This document shows positions 37,735 through 47,911 of a stretch of DNA of 64,000 nucleotides, piece by piece (within the stretch, counting starts at the first letter, position 1; each line of letters begins with the position of its first letter). The notes under the pieces were generated by a model, which saw only the letters and a program-made list of their open reading frames with translations, was not told the DNA's origin and ran no database searches. Both the position numbers and the translations under genes were made by a program. This DNA is from MPNP01 sp026709725 (GTDB taxonomy: Bacteria > Pseudomonadota > Alphaproteobacteria > Rhodobacterales > Rhodobacteraceae), in contig OZ241384.1 of assembly GCA_965200805.1 (NCBI GenBank), positions 2,232,001-2,296,000 of the forward strand, given 5' to 3'.

Positions 37735-37917
37735 TCAATACCGATGTTCAATCACATGTCCCAATGTGCCGTGTGGTGACAGATCATTCATCCAGACCGG
37801 TTCCGCTCCGGCAGCCCACAGCATGAATTTGCTGAATGGCGTTTCCGGGAGAGACCGGAATCCCATCAGACCTTCTGCTGCAATCGCCACCGTCAATGAA
37901 TTCACCAATGACACCAT
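37735..37917 (-). CDS. Possible small protein upstream of the MFS gene
   Basis: This 60-residue frame (MVSLVNSLTVAIAAEGLMGF) has coding-like composition and ends 45 bases before the MFS start on the same strand. The frame is open far upstream, overlapping alkA antisense. There is no clear ribosome binding site and I know no family, so this may be chance. Confidence 0.3.
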   Translation of the reverse strand: MVSLVNSLTVAIAAEGLMGFRSLPETPFSKFMLWAAGAEPVWMNDLSPHGTLGHVIEHRY

Positions 37918-38007
37918 CGTCCCGGAAGGAAGTGTTCTCTGCGCATGCTGACCTTGCTTTGTCCGGTGCAATGGAACAATACGGAACATCTGTCGAGGAG
38001 GCGGCCG

Positions 38008-38640
38008 ATGGCACGAGAGACATTGAATACGGATGCCGATCTGAGCAGATCCGTCAAGAACCTGATCATGATTGAGCCGCGTTTTGCTCAGATTGTCGAC
38101 GAAGCAGCAAGACTGCGTCTCAGACGGACCGATCAGGGGTTTTCCGCGCTGGCGGAACTGATTATCAGCCAGCAATTGTCCGTTGCCGCATCGGATACCA
38201 TCGTCCGGCGGTTACAGGATGCCGACCTCTTCACCCGTGACTCAATTGCCGGTGCAGGATCGGCTCAACTGCGGGCCTGCGGGGTGTCGGGCCAAAAGAT
38301 CACATATCTGAAAGCGCTTGCCGAGAGCAGGATTGATCTTGAATCCCTGCGGGATGAAACGGATGCAATGGTTATCGAAACACTGACATCACTTCGCGGG
38401 ATCGGGGTGTGGACAGCCGAAATCTATCTCATGTTTGCTCTTGGGCGCCCCGATGTTTTTCCGGCTGGCGATCTTGCCCTGCGGGAGGCCGGTCGCATGC
38501 TTCTCGATCTGTCTGATCGGCCCAAGGAGAGCGACATGCGCAGGATTGCAGCGGGCTGGCAACCCTTCCGGACCGCAGCAGCACATCTGCTCTGGATTCA
38601 CTACCGTGCGATGAAAGGGCGCGATGGCGTTCGCAGCTGA
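38008..38640 (+). CDS. DNA-3-methyladenine glycosylase (AlkA/HhH-GPD family)
   Basis: This 210-residue base-excision repair enzyme removes alkylated bases. The helix-hairpin-helix is SLRGIGVWTAEIYLMFALG and the catalytic Asp follows in PDVFPAGDLAL. ELIISQQLSVAASDTI near residue 50 is the other typical region. ATG 38008 has GAGGAGG upstream; the frame is open to 37945. It matches the short form without the AlkA N-terminal domain. Confidence 0.9.
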   Translation: MARETLNTDADLSRSVKNLIMIEPRFAQIVDEAARLRLRRTDQGFSALAELIISQQLSVAASDTIVRRLQDADLFTRDSIAGAGSAQLRACGVSGQKITYLKALAESRIDLESLRDETDAMVIETLTSLRGIGVWTAEIYLMFALGRPDVFPAGDLALREAGRMLLDLSDRPKESDMRRIAAGWQPFRTAAAHLLWIHYRAMKGRDGVRS

Positions 38641-39312
38641 GGAGTCAAACCGGGTGATGCCAATCGGAATATGCCGAGGGGTGGCAATCCGGTGTGTTGA
38701 ATTCCGCCCCTTACTGTCCGATGAGTCCGCCAAGCAGATCATCACGCACGATTCCCCTAATTCAAGTCCCGCCGCGCGACTTCCCGACTTGTGACCCCCG
38801 CCGTCCCCGGATGGTCGGTCGGGCTGGCGAGGGGAGAGAGGGTCTCAGGAGAGTCCGGGTCAGGCGGGAGGGGTTGGGACTGCACCAGGACGGCCCTGGG
38901 CCCGGTCAGTGATTTTGGGGGCAGCCTCCGGATGAACACCCCGGTCATCACCGCCCTGCAGGAACCGCTTCGGCCGGATGGCAGGGCGGGGAGCCGCTGC
39001 ATCAGGGCCGGTCCGTCGACCGTTTGGGAGGCGGGGTCGGGTTGTTCGAAAAGGGACATGCGGAGTGAAGCCGGCACAAGGGGCAGAAAGACTGAAGACT
39101 GCGGAAAACCGGGAACAGTCAGTGGATTGGCTTCCGGGATGTCCATGAAGGATTTCCCTCACTCAGGGAATGCCATGGAGGGCTTCACTTTCATCATCTG
39201 GTGTGAGATATTCAGAAGAGGGCGAACAGCATCGTTCCGTGGCTGATTGTTCCGTGACCGTTCGAAACGGATGCTGGCGTGTTGACGTGATGACTTAGAC
39301 AGGATTGCTTGG
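38641..39312. other. Intergenic GC-rich stretch
   Basis: About 670 bases; the part 38770-39130 is GC-rich with open frames on several strands, similar in style to the islands but with no repeat copy that I can match. No gene is supported. Confidence 0.4.
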
Positions 39313-40023
39313 ATGCAGGAACTGGAATTGAAACGACGGGATGCGCTGTCGGGGAAGGCTGAAAGCATCGTTATGCTTCTGCATGGTCTTGGTGCAAACG
39401 GCGATGACCTTGCGCCGTTGGCCGAGTTCTTCGCCGAGAATATGCCCAACACCTGTTTCCTTCTGCCTGATGCACCCCATGCGGCCCCAATGGCCGCCAA
39501 TGGCCGCCAGTGGTTCAGCACGCCCGAGATGGATGGGACTTCGCACATTGAACGCGGCGTGACGATGCAGGAGTCCATTGCCCGTGTGAAGCAAACGCTT
39601 GATCGTGAAGCTGCCGCCGCATCGATTCCGCCTGAAAGACAGATTCTGCTGGGATTTTCCCAGGGTGGCATGCTGTCTCTTGAGATCGCTCCACGGCTTG
39701 AACACAGGCTTTGTTGCGTTGTCTCAATCGCGGGGATGCTTCTCAATGCGGCAAGTCTGGAGAATGAAGTCCGGGCGCGCCCGCCCATCCTTCTCTGCCA
39801 TGACCGGATGGACAATGTGGTTCCGTTTGCCAGTCTGGAAGCAGCGCGTGAAACACTCGCGCGCCTTCAGTTTCAGGTTTACACCTACACGACCAAGGAG
39901 GCTGGCCACTCCATCCATCCCGCAACGATTGGCTGCGCGGTTCACTTCATGCTGCGGGAACTGGCAGGAGCGACGGAGGAAAACCACATGCAGGAAAACC
40001 GTGAGGATGGTGGGGATGGCTGA
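39313..40023 (+). CDS. Carboxylesterase/phospholipase-family alpha/beta hydrolase
   Basis: This 236-residue serine hydrolase resembles the YpfH/acyl-protein thioesterase group. The nucleophile is in LLGFSQGGMLSLEI, the acid in CHDRMDNVVPF, the His in EAGHSIHPAT and the oxyanion region in MLLHGLGANGDDL. It is cytoplasmic, with no signal peptide. Its last bases overlap the next gene by eight bases (ATGGCTGA). Confidence 0.9.
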   Translation: MQELELKRRDALSGKAESIVMLLHGLGANGDDLAPLAEFFAENMPNTCFLLPDAPHAAPMAANGRQWFSTPEMDGTSHIERGVTMQESIARVKQTLDREAAAASIPPERQILLGFSQGGMLSLEIAPRLEHRLCCVVSIAGMLLNAASLENEVRARPPILLCHDRMDNVVPFASLEAARETLARLQFQVYTYTTKEAGHSIHPATIGCAVHFMLRELAGATEENHMQENREDGGDG

Positions 40024-40624
40024 CTGGTCACGGGTGCTGAAATTCTGGTTTGAAGAGGTTGCTCCGGCTGATCGCTTCAGTGCAACACCGGAACTTGATG
40101 ATCGGATCCGAGAGGAGTTTGCCGGCAGCTGGGATGATGCTGTCGCTGGCAAGCTTGATGACTGGCTGACTGATTCGTCAAGTGGCCTTGCATTGCTGAT
40201 CCTTCTTGATCAGTTTCCCCGGAACATGTTCCGGGGTTCTGCGAAAGCCTTTGCCAGCGATGCCAGGGCCCGCAGGAATGCCAGTCTCATGATTGAACGC
40301 GATCTTGATCTCGCGCTTCCGCCAGAGCGGCGTCATTTCGTCTACCTTCCCTTCATGCATAGTGAGGATCCTGCTGATCAGGACAGATGCATCAAGTTCA
40401 TCAGGGAGCGCATGGCAGAGAATGGTGAAGAGAATCTTCTTCATGCCCGTGCCCACAAGGAGATTATCCACAGGTTTGGCCGCTTTCCCTATCGCAATCA
40501 GGCTCTCGGTCGCATCAACACCCGGGAAGAGGACGACTGGCTCAAGGGGGGTGGCTATGGTGCAATCGTTAACGAAATACGGAATGCCGATGCATGTCCT
40601 CCCGACGCCGTGACGGACCCGTAG
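40016..40624 (+). CDS. DUF924-family protein
   Basis: This 202-residue protein begins with WSRVLKFWFEEVAPADRF and contains ALLILLDQFPRNMFRGSAKAFA and FVYLPFMHSED, the hallmark stretches of the DUF924 family. Its biochemical role is not established. The frame is open to 39599, but that part is antisense-like overlap with the hydrolase; ATG 40016 is the natural start. Confidence 0.9.
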   Translation: MADWSRVLKFWFEEVAPADRFSATPELDDRIREEFAGSWDDAVAGKLDDWLTDSSSGLALLILLDQFPRNMFRGSAKAFASDARARRNASLMIERDLDLALPPERRHFVYLPFMHSEDPADQDRCIKFIRERMAENGEENLLHARAHKEIIHRFGRFPYRNQALGRINTREEDDWLKGGGYGAIVNEIRNADACPPDAVTDP

Positions 40625-40629
40625 AAGTC

Positions 40630-42039
40630 ATGGCCGGGAACGACGCATCCGGCGGCCACTATGATGTGGCTGTAATCGGGACAGGGCCGGGTGGCTATGT
40701 CGCAGCCATACGGGCTGCCCAACTCGGCCTTCGGGTTGTGGCGATTGAGCGCGAACATTTTGGCGGCATCTGTCTCAATCACGGCTGTATCCCGACCAAG
40801 GCTCTTCTGCGTTCATCAGAACTCCTCCATACCATGCGGCATTCTGGAGTCTTCGGTATCAATGCGACCGCAGTTGAGCCCGATCTTGAAGCGATGGTCA
40901 AGCGATCACGCCAGGTTGCTGCCCAGTTGAACGGAGGCATAAAGATGCTCCTCGGGCGCAACGGGATCGACACTGTCTGGGGCGAGGCAACACTGACTGG
41001 CAGAGGACAGATTCAAGTCAGAACCGACTCGGGTCCGGTGGATATTGAAGCTGCCAGTGTTGTCATTGCGACGGGCGCCCGAGCCCGGACAATTCCGGAC
41101 ATTGAGGCGGATGGCGAGCGGATCTGGACCTATAGACATGCCCTGCAACCGCCCCATATGCCAGACAGGCTTCTTGTTATCGGATCCGGCGCGATCGGGA
41201 TTGAGTTTGCAAGTTTCTACAACACGCTTGGCGCCAACACCACCGTCGTCGAGATCCTGCCAACAATCCTGCCGACCGAAGATGCCGAGATCGCCGAATT
41301 TGCGCGCAGGCAATTCACTGGACAGGGCATGACATTGCTGACTGATTCATCCGTCAAGACACTCACGAGATGCAAGGGGGGGCTTGAGGCTGTTATCAGA
41401 TCAGGTGATGAGATCCAGACTCACAATTTCGATACCGTCATCCTGGCCGTTGGCATCACCGGCAATGTCGAATCGATCGGTCTTGAGGAGATCGGCATCG
41501 CAACGGATCGGGGCCATATTGTCACTGATGACCATTGTCGGTCCAGCGTCGACGGGCATTATGCCATCGGCGATGTGGCCGGCCCTCCCTGGCTGGCGCA
41601 CAAGGCCAGTCATGAAGGCGTCATGGTTGCCGAGTTGATCGCGGGCGCAACCCCGCATCCAATCCGGCCTGAACAGATCGCCGGGTGCACCTACAGCATG
41701 CCCCAGATTGCCTCCATCGGTCTCACCGAAAGCCAGGCTCTGGAGCGGGGGCGGAGTATCAAGATCGGCCGGTTTCCCTTCATCGGCAATGGCAAGGCGA
41801 TTGCGCTTGGTGATGCTGAAGGTCTCATCAAGACGCTGTTTGATGCCGAAACCGGTGAACTCCTTGGAGCCCATATGATCGGCACGGATGTCACGGAACT
41901 CATACAGGGCTACATCATTGCCCGGAGTCTCGAATCCACGGAACAGGAGTTGATCAGGACGGTCTTTCCGCACCCGACTCTCTCCGAAATGATGCATGAA
42001 AGTGTGTTGCACGCCTACGGTCGCGCCATCCACATCTGA
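40630..42039 (+). CDS. lpdA: Dihydrolipoyl dehydrogenase
   Basis: This FAD-dependent disulfide oxidoreductase of about 470 residues is the E3 component of 2-oxoacid dehydrogenase complexes. FAD-binding GTGPGGYVAAI, the redox disulfide in GGICLNHGCIPTKAL, NAD-binding GSGAIGIEFASFY and the C-terminal HPTLSEMMHES with its catalytic His are all present. ATG 40630 follows the DUF924 stop directly; an upstream ATG at 40594 is also in frame. No E1 or E2 gene is near. Confidence 0.92.
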   Translation: MAGNDASGGHYDVAVIGTGPGGYVAAIRAAQLGLRVVAIEREHFGGICLNHGCIPTKALLRSSELLHTMRHSGVFGINATAVEPDLEAMVKRSRQVAAQLNGGIKMLLGRNGIDTVWGEATLTGRGQIQVRTDSGPVDIEAASVVIATGARARTIPDIEADGERIWTYRHALQPPHMPDRLLVIGSGAIGIEFASFYNTLGANTTVVEILPTILPTEDAEIAEFARRQFTGQGMTLLTDSSVKTLTRCKGGLEAVIRSGDEIQTHNFDTVILAVGITGNVESIGLEEIGIATDRGHIVTDDHCRSSVDGHYAIGDVAGPPWLAHKASHEGVMVAELIAGATPHPIRPEQIAGCTYSMPQIASIGLTESQALERGRSIKIGRFPFIGNGKAIALGDAEGLIKTLFDAETGELLGAHMIGTDVTELIQGYIIARSLESTEQELIRTVFPHPTLSEMMHESVLHAYGRAIHI

Positions 42040-43050
42040 TATTCACCTCGAACATTCCTGCCCATATTGCAGTTTGCTGTTTCCGCCAAACACCACTTCC
42101 GGCCTGATGTGCAATGCCAGATTGAAGTGCAACGCAGGGGGCCATATCAAAACAGGGGTGAAGTCCTGCCTGTAGCCGGATGGGCCTCCCCGGCCCTGCC
42201 TGTCTTCCCGGCTGCTTCGAAGACCGGTGCATGGGCCGATGGAGAATCTGTTGCCTGGATACGGGGAGCGTTGATCACCCGATGACCAGAAACACGGGCC
42301 GCTTCCGGGTCACCGCCTTGCAGCCCGTCTTCCAGGATTTTGCACATGACACAAGGACACCCGTTCACTCCCGGCCGGGAACAGAAGAAGGGGAGCATCC
42401 GGGCTCTGCCCGAAACCATGCATTTCTTTCGTGCCATCTGCCTGTGAAATCCAGTTTGCAACGCTGGCCTGCCGCTGCTGGCGCGGTCAAGCCCCGGACG
42501 GTGCCCCGGCTCGGCGATGCGCGCGGCTTGGATAGTGATCGTCGCGCGGAGCTCGGCAATCAAGGCATCGCGGTCTGCAAGGGCCGCCATCAGGTCGGCA
42601 ACCGGGATGGCCAGGTGTTCACGATCGTCGATGGGTCATGTCTGCCTGCCTTGTCTGCCGCCTGTCACCGCAGCTTCAGCCGAGAGTACCGCAAACTGTG
42701 GAGGGCAATTCAGGTGGCTATTCGGGTGTCCGCGTGAGCTGTCAGACCGCGACACCATTGCTCGAATTTGCCACGCAGGGTGCCTTGGGGGTACGGGTAT
42801 AGGTCTGGGAGGTCCTGCAGATGTCTCCGGGGGCAGGGCGACCGGGACAGGCGGTGTTCAGCGGGGTGAACGGGATGGCAGGGCCTTGCGGATGGCCAGC
42901 GGTGCGGCTGCGCAAGCATCCAGAGCGCTCCCTGCGGCGTGGGTGCTGTTTGGGAGAGGTGACCGGCCTCTCGGGGCGCCGTGAACCCACCATCCGTGCC
43001 GGAGACAATGGGCTCCAGAGCCAATGGATGCGACCTGTCCCCTCACGCAA
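42040..43050. other. Transposon graveyard between lpdA and the AAA/PD-(D/E)XK gene
   Basis: No intact gene. A fragment near 42112-42135 (CCAGATTGAAGTGCAACG) resembles the ends of the IS30-type element at 44674-45660. The part 42590-42510 (minus) is an IS66-like remnant. 42338-42487 is repeated at about 47996-48148. The remaining bases show no recognisable content. Confidence 0.5.
42338..42600 (-). pseudogene. IS66-type transposase N-terminal remnant
   Basis: The minus-strand frame from 42590 reads MAALADRDALIAELRATI then QAARIAE, matching the N-terminal coiled-coil of IS66 TnpC transposases. The frame decays after about 30 residues. The adjoining 42338-42487 segment occurs again at about 47996-48148 with roughly one mismatch in eight by eye. 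Confidence 0.5.
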
Positions 43051-44618
43051 TCACACCCGCTCCGCCCGCACCTCCAAGAGGTTGCGCGCCTCCCGCCCGC
43101 AGGCGATGGCGATGAGATGGACGGGCCCGTCATGGTCCCGGCATCCCTCCGCATACCCCTTCTCCCGCATCTGGGTGAAGGCGGCGTCCAGTGCGGCGTC
43201 CAGTGCGGCATCCGCACTGTCCGCCATCTTGAACTCGAGGATGAACACCTGATCCCCGAGATGGACCACCATGCCGGCCCGGCCATGGCCGGAGGCCGCC
43301 TCACTCTGCACCTCCACCCCGATGGAACGGAAGGCCATGTGCAGGAGACCGGCATGCCAGGCCGCGTAGCGGGCGCGGGCGCCTGCGGCGTGCCACTGGC
43401 AGGGAATGCCGGCCGGCCAGGCCCTGAGGGTCTCCGCGAAGCCTTCGGGGTCACCTGTCCCGAGACGGGTGCAGAGATCACGGCCCCGGCCGGCGGCTTC
43501 CGTGACCGCCCTGCCCAGATGCCGGAGCAGTCCCCGGTTCAGGCTGATGCGCACCTCCCGGTTGGGATGGTCCGGCTTGTGGAGGGTGTCGAAGCCGTCG
43601 CTCCGCTCGCCTGTGACGGTGAGGGGCCCGGTCTGGAAGAGGAGGGCCTCGGCACTGACGCCGCCCCCTTCGAACCTCGCGACCGGGGACCGGTCGGCCA
43701 GGCGTCCCTCCGGCTCCATGGGGCCGACCGATCCGGCCTTCAATGTCTCGAAGAGGAAGCGCGGGGCGCCGGCCCGGAACCGGTAGGGGCGGAACTCCCG
43801 TTTCCGCAGGAGAGGCAGGACATCGAAGGGATTGCGGAGACGCGCGTCCCCCCGCCGGCTGTAGCCGTTGCACCGGGTGCGGATGGCCTCCCGGTCCAAT
43901 CCGTCAAGCTCGGGCGCGAACACCGTGTCGGGATCGGCGTCCGTGCAGCCGCAGATGGCGGCGAAGCGGGGATCGAGGCTGATGTCCTTGAGGTTGTTGA
44001 GATCGGAGAGCAGGCCGACCCTGGAGACCATGCCGACACCGGTGACGAGGACGAAGCGGACATGGGCGGCGCTGCCCCTGATGATGCCGTAGATGCCGCG
44101 CAGGGACTCCCGGTTGGCGCGGGCCCGGTCGGGATCATGCAGCGCATCGAGGATCGGCTTGTCGTATTCGTCGACGAGGATCACCGCCTGCTGCCCGGTC
44201 GTGTGGTGGAGACGGTCCAGAAGGTTGCGGAGCCGCCGCGGTCCTGTATTGGACATGCTCCCTGGCGTGAGGCCATACTCATCCTCGACGGCCTCCAGCT
44301 GCTCAAGAACATCTCCCTCGATCTCCCCCGGTGTGCTGTATCTCCCGCCAAAGCTCAGTCGCAGAACGGGGTGGGTGACCGACCAGTCCCGGTGGTCATG
44401 GATGGCCAGTCCCCGGAACAGGGCCTCCTGTCCCGCAAAGAGGGCCCGGAGCGTGTCGAGGAGCAGGCTCTTGCCGAAGCGGCGGGGACGGGAGAGGAAG
44501 TGGTGGCGGCCACCCGCCACCAGCTGCCGGATGAGGGGGCCTTGTCGACACAGTAGAAGTCTTCGCTCCTGATCGTTGTGAAGTCCTGGATGCCGATGGG
44601 CAGGTGGTGTGGGGTCAT
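43051..44618 (-). pseudogene. AAA-ATPase-like/PD-(D/E)XK nuclease protein, frameshifted near its start
   Basis: This is the AAA-ATPase-like plus DUF1703 architecture. The true start is ATG 44618 (MTPHHLPIGIQDFTTIR, with GGAGAG upstream). After YCVDKAP the frame must shift by one base at the C5 run at 44535-44539 to continue as LIRQLVAGGRHHFLSRP with P-loop RPRRFGKSLLLDTL. Walker B is AVILVDEYDKPI. A C-terminal nuclease-like domain carries FILEFK. An in-frame 12-base duplication gives ADAALDAALDAA near 43191-43222. As sequenced it makes no full protein, unless the C run varies or is misread. Confidence 0.8.
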
Positions 44619-44673
44619 GATGTCTCTCCAGGAAGGCAATCCATACAAACGTTATTCTTTTTTTGGGCACCGC

Positions 44674-45660
44674 TTCCAGTCTGAAGTGCAACAGTCGGGG
44701 ATCAGCCCGAGTGAGGGCTGATCCCATCCTCGGCCCGTGCGCACCGCGTTTCCGCCCGCCGACAGCCCAATCCCGTCACCCGCGAGCATAGCGAAGCCCG
44801 CGGGGTCCGGCAAGGACCCTGCGGATCCGGCGGGGAGCGGCGTTGTGCCGGGGTGCCTGTGCGGGCGGCTGTGGCCCCTGGGTCCGGGCGCAGGCATCGG
44901 CCGGTGTCTGAGAGCACGGCCCCGCAGGGTGCCGTGCGTTCAATCGATCCCGGACGGCCTGCACAGCGGCATCGGTGATGGCTTGGAGGTCGGTGGTCCT
45001 GGGCAGGTCTTCCCGCACCGGCCCGTTGGCATGCCCGTTGAGGCTCCCATCCCATGATCACCAGGGGCCACGAGTGGCAGGGCCGGGCGAAGAATATGTC
45101 GGCATCAGGGGCGGCGGACACCGCTGCATGACCAGTGAACTCCCTGCCGCCCTCGGCGGTGATGGTGTGGACGGCCCGCGCGGCATGGGGCTTCAGCAGC
45201 GCCGTGGGCGCGCGCCCACGGCGCCCGCGGTCTTGCGCTCGACCCGCTGGAGGGGCGTGAACCTGCGCCCGCGGTCCACGGGGCTCACCACCGCGCCCCT
45301 GCGGCCCTTGCCGATGGACGTGTCGGCCTCCCGGTCCCCCACGCGCTCCCTGTGCCCGACAACGGCAGGCCACCCGGTGATGTCCACCCGGCCCGGGATA
45401 TGACCGCGACCGGCCTGGGCGGTGCCCTTCCGGTTTGGCGTCTTGCCCCAGGTCCGGGGGGCGGCCGCTTGGGAAAAACCGCTTTTCCGGAAGGTGTGAA
45501 TCCGGCATCTCCCGGACTCGGTCAGGTGGTGGTCGTGCTTCGGCATGACAGTCTCCGGCTGTTCTTGCCGGGACTGTGGCCGCCGCCTGGCTGATTGGCA
45601 ACCGATCGGTCAGATCCTCACGCACCGACCTCCCGGCCACCGTTGCACTTCACACTGGAA
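44674..45660 (-). mobile_element. IS30-type element, decayed
   Basis: Ends are imperfect inverted repeats: TTCCAGTCTGAAGTGCAAC at 44674 against TTCCAGTGTGAAGTGCAAC read inward from 45660. The length, about 990 bases, fits the IS30 family. A minus-strand transposase is recognisable but broken: RGHIPGRVDITGWPAVVGHR, then RVGDREADTSIGKGRRGAVV, and in another frame RAVHTITAEGGREF and FFARPCHSW. At least one frameshift near 45200 and degraded catalytic surroundings show it is inactive. Confidence 0.75.
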
Positions 45661-45666
45661 CGGGGG

Positions 45667-46269
45667 TCACTTGAACCGGAGGACCCGTTTGCCAACAGGC
45701 CGGTGCGAGACCGGACTGTCATGAAAGAGAGAATTCGGTGGATGCCGGACCGCCGGAAGCGATCTGTCCCCTGTCGCTGGTTTGGGTGTGATTGAATGTT
45801 CCGGTGAATCTTTGGTCTTCCGGGATTTTGGATTATGTGGAGTTCAGTCGGCCATGTTCTCCACAGTCATGAAACAGTCGTAGGAGTGAAGCGATGCCTT
45901 GTCGAATTGGTATGTCAACGGATGTGGAAAGGCGTGTCGGGGAATTGAAAGAGGGAGGGCAGGTCAGGGAAAATGCCGTCCTGAAAATTCTTCACCAAGA
46001 CCTGACCTATGACGAGGCGAATGCAAGGGAAGCCTCCGAACGTGCCGCCTGCGGCCCGGGGTGTGCAGGCGGTCTGGGCGGCGGATACAGGCCCGGTCGG
46101 GTCTGGAGTGTGTACCGGCTTGACTGGTAGGCCATCATCTGCTGCATGCATTCTCTTGCAGAAGATGCTCATGTTTCGGTGTCTTGTAGATCCTGCCTTT
46201 TGGACCCGGGATCAGTTTCCTGTTCTTGAAGTCCTGTTCCAGTGCCCTGTCATTGGTGTAGAGGAGGCG
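45667..46269 (+). repeat. 603-bp direct repeat, left copy
   Basis: This is identical, as far as I can read, to 48221-48823, with a constant offset of 2554 bases and sharp ends. It contains a complete 78-codon gene and the 3' end of the PIN gene. It starts six bases after the IS30 element. Confidence 0.92.
45894..46130 (+). CDS. Small hypothetical protein, possibly GIY-YIG-related (left copy)
   Basis: This 78-residue protein has a good ribosome binding site (TAGGAGTG) before its ATG. The N-terminus MPCRIGMSTDVERRVGELK recalls the start of small GIY-YIG or phage-type proteins, and the C-terminus is GRVWSVYRLDW. The family link is weak. An identical copy is at 48448-48684. It converges with the PIN gene, with only four bases between the stop codons. 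Confidence 0.6.
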   Translation: MPCRIGMSTDVERRVGELKEGGQVRENAVLKILHQDLTYDEANAREASERAACGPGCAGGLGGGYRPGRVWSVYRLDW

Positions 46270-46593
46270 TGCTCCGCTGGTTCTTGCCAGGGCCAGTATA
46301 TGCCGATCATTTGACTTTAATTTGGTTTTCCTGGATTCGTTTGCGAGTTTCTGAATTTCATGATCAACCTCAGCATCGGGTATCCTGTGTGCACGCTTGC
46401 CTCTCTGTGCTTCATAAAGCCACATCTTGAAATCCCCGTGCCTGGTGATCTCACTTGTGAACCCTTTTCCTCCAACTACCAGAGTTATTTTTCCAGATTG
46501 CAGATACTCATAGAATAATCTTGCCTCTTTGGGCTGATCTCTACTGGATCCAAAGATGAGACCGATGACATTTGTATCAACAATAACGCACAT
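46135..46593 (-). CDS. PIN-domain ribonuclease-like protein paired with an AAA ATPase
   Basis: This 152-residue protein has the PIN layout: first Asp in VIVDTNVIGLIFG, then acidic residues in the middle (DAEVDHEIQKL), KSNDRHILALARTSG and the last Asp in LLYTNDRALEQDF. PIN proteins are Mg-dependent RNases, often toxins. Its ATG lies one base after the ATPase stop (TGAGATG), so it is translated together with the ATPase. The last 44 codons lie in the left 603-bp repeat. Confidence 0.82.
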   Translation of the reverse strand: MCVIVDTNVIGLIFGSSRDQPKEARLFYEYLQSGKITLVVGGKGFTSEITRHGDFKMWLYEAQRGKRAHRIPDAEVDHEIQKLANESRKTKLKSNDRHILALARTSGARLLYTNDRALEQDFKNRKLIPGPKGRIYKTPKHEHLLQENACSR

Positions 46594-46594
46594 C

Positions 46595-47911
46595 TCAGCA
46601 ACCTAGGGACCTGTCCATCTCATCCATGAAGAATTGTCTGTAACTCGCAGGACACCCGAGGACATTTCCTTCGCTATCGATACCCAGATTGTGAATTGTG
46701 GTGCTCTCATTCACCCTTTCAAAAAAAAGAATCGAAACATCTTCTGGCTTCAACCCTGTTTTACGATCCCTTATGTCCGACCGGACCCTGTCGAGCAGGT
46801 AGTCACTATGTGTTTCAACAAGAATTTGCCTCTCCTCTGACGCTATATCACACAGAATTGAGCCAAGGCCGGCTTCAGCACTCGGGTGCAGGTGAATTTC
46901 AGGTTGTTGCAGGAGTAGTATGTCCGGTGCAGCAGACTTGACCAGTTCAATAATGACCGGCAGCATCTGGCTGACGCCATAGCCCACATCAACGAGATTG
47001 CGCCAAGTACCTCTTCCTTCTTGACCCCATTTTTGAACTTGTACCTGAAACGGATCGCTCCCCTCTGTCTCCCCAAGCTGACGAATGCGTAACTTGTCAA
47101 ACAGTCCGGTTTTCCGACCATGACTTTCAATGGCTGATCTCAATTTTTCCCATTCAATTTTATTGCCCAATCGAAGTTTGGCCAGAAATGCTGGCGCACT
47201 TGCACCCTCAGGGTCAAGGGACGCAAATCCGGGATCGTAGGTTCGTTTGGGTTGGGATCGTACAGGTGCCGCTGCCGCCGGGGGTGGGCGATGGGCTATT
47301 CGGCGAATTGCAAACAGCAGGCGATGCAGGGCATCTTTATCCTGGGGCGTTATCTCGGAGCTCCCCTCGACCGAACGCAAAATGTCCCTGTCCAGCGAGA
47401 GAAGCAGCAAAATGGATATCCATTCATCAAGCACAATCATGCGGCGGAATTCCAGTTCTGGATCCACATCATCAGCGGTATCATACTGCCATTGACCATT
47501 TCCGGTTTTCAAACGGACTCTGAAGTGGTCATCCGAAAGAAAGTTCCAGGTGACAGAGGCTTCTTCATTTTCAATGTGCAGCCCGGAGAGCTCTGTTGCA
47601 GCCCCTCCCTTGCCGAATGTGGCCTCGCATTTCCAGTCCTTGATACGAAACCCGGCAGAAAATATCTCTGATTGACCGACATTGCCCTCTCTCTGGTGAA
47701 TCAGTTCCTGGAATGAGCCCAAGTCGTAGGGAGGATCCTTAAAATCCGGCAGGCGATCATTTTGACAGACGACACGCCACAAAATTCGAATCATTGCCAG
47801 AAGCGATGTCTTGCCGGTGCTATTTTCACCGACCAGAAATGTGAGAGGTGCCAGCCGGGCTTTTTGAAGGTCTCCAAAACAGCGAAAATTCTTGATCGTA
47901 AGTTCATCCAT
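46595..47911 (-). CDS. OLD/RecF-like AAA ATPase, partner of the PIN protein
   Basis: This 438-residue ATPase starts with the typical MDELTIKNFRCFGDLQK strand. Walker A is LVGENSTGKTSLL, the signature-like GYGVSQM is at about residue 315, and Walker B is ILLLQQPEIHLHP. The H-loop is ILVETHSDYLLDRV. In Walker B the usual Asp-Glu or Glu-Glu is QQPE, with the Glu of PEIHLHP kept. An ATPase sensor coupled to a PIN effector fits an abortive-infection or toxin-antitoxin design, but I know no named system with exactly this pair. Confidence 0.85.
   Translation of the reverse strand: MDELTIKNFRCFGDLQKARLAPLTFLVGENSTGKTSLLAMIRILWRVVCQNDRLPDFKDPPYDLGSFQELIHQREGNVGQSEIFSAGFRIKDWKCEATFGKGGAATELSGLHIENEEASVTWNFLSDDHFRVRLKTGNGQWQYDTADDVDPELEFRRMIVLDEWISILLLLSLDRDILRSVEGSSEITPQDKDALHRLLFAIRRIAHRPPPAAAAPVRSQPKRTYDPGFASLDPEGASAPAFLAKLRLGNKIEWEKLRSAIESHGRKTGLFDKLRIRQLGETEGSDPFQVQVQKWGQEGRGTWRNLVDVGYGVSQMLPVIIELVKSAAPDILLLQQPEIHLHPSAEAGLGSILCDIASEERQILVETHSDYLLDRVRSDIRDRKTGLKPEDVSILFFERVNESTTIHNLGIDSEGNVLGCPASYRQFFMDEMDRSLGC

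Noticed and set aside
43024..44556. 510-codon plus-strand ORF
   Set aside because: It is antisense to the AAA/PD-(D/E)XK gene, whose minus-strand frame has clear motifs.
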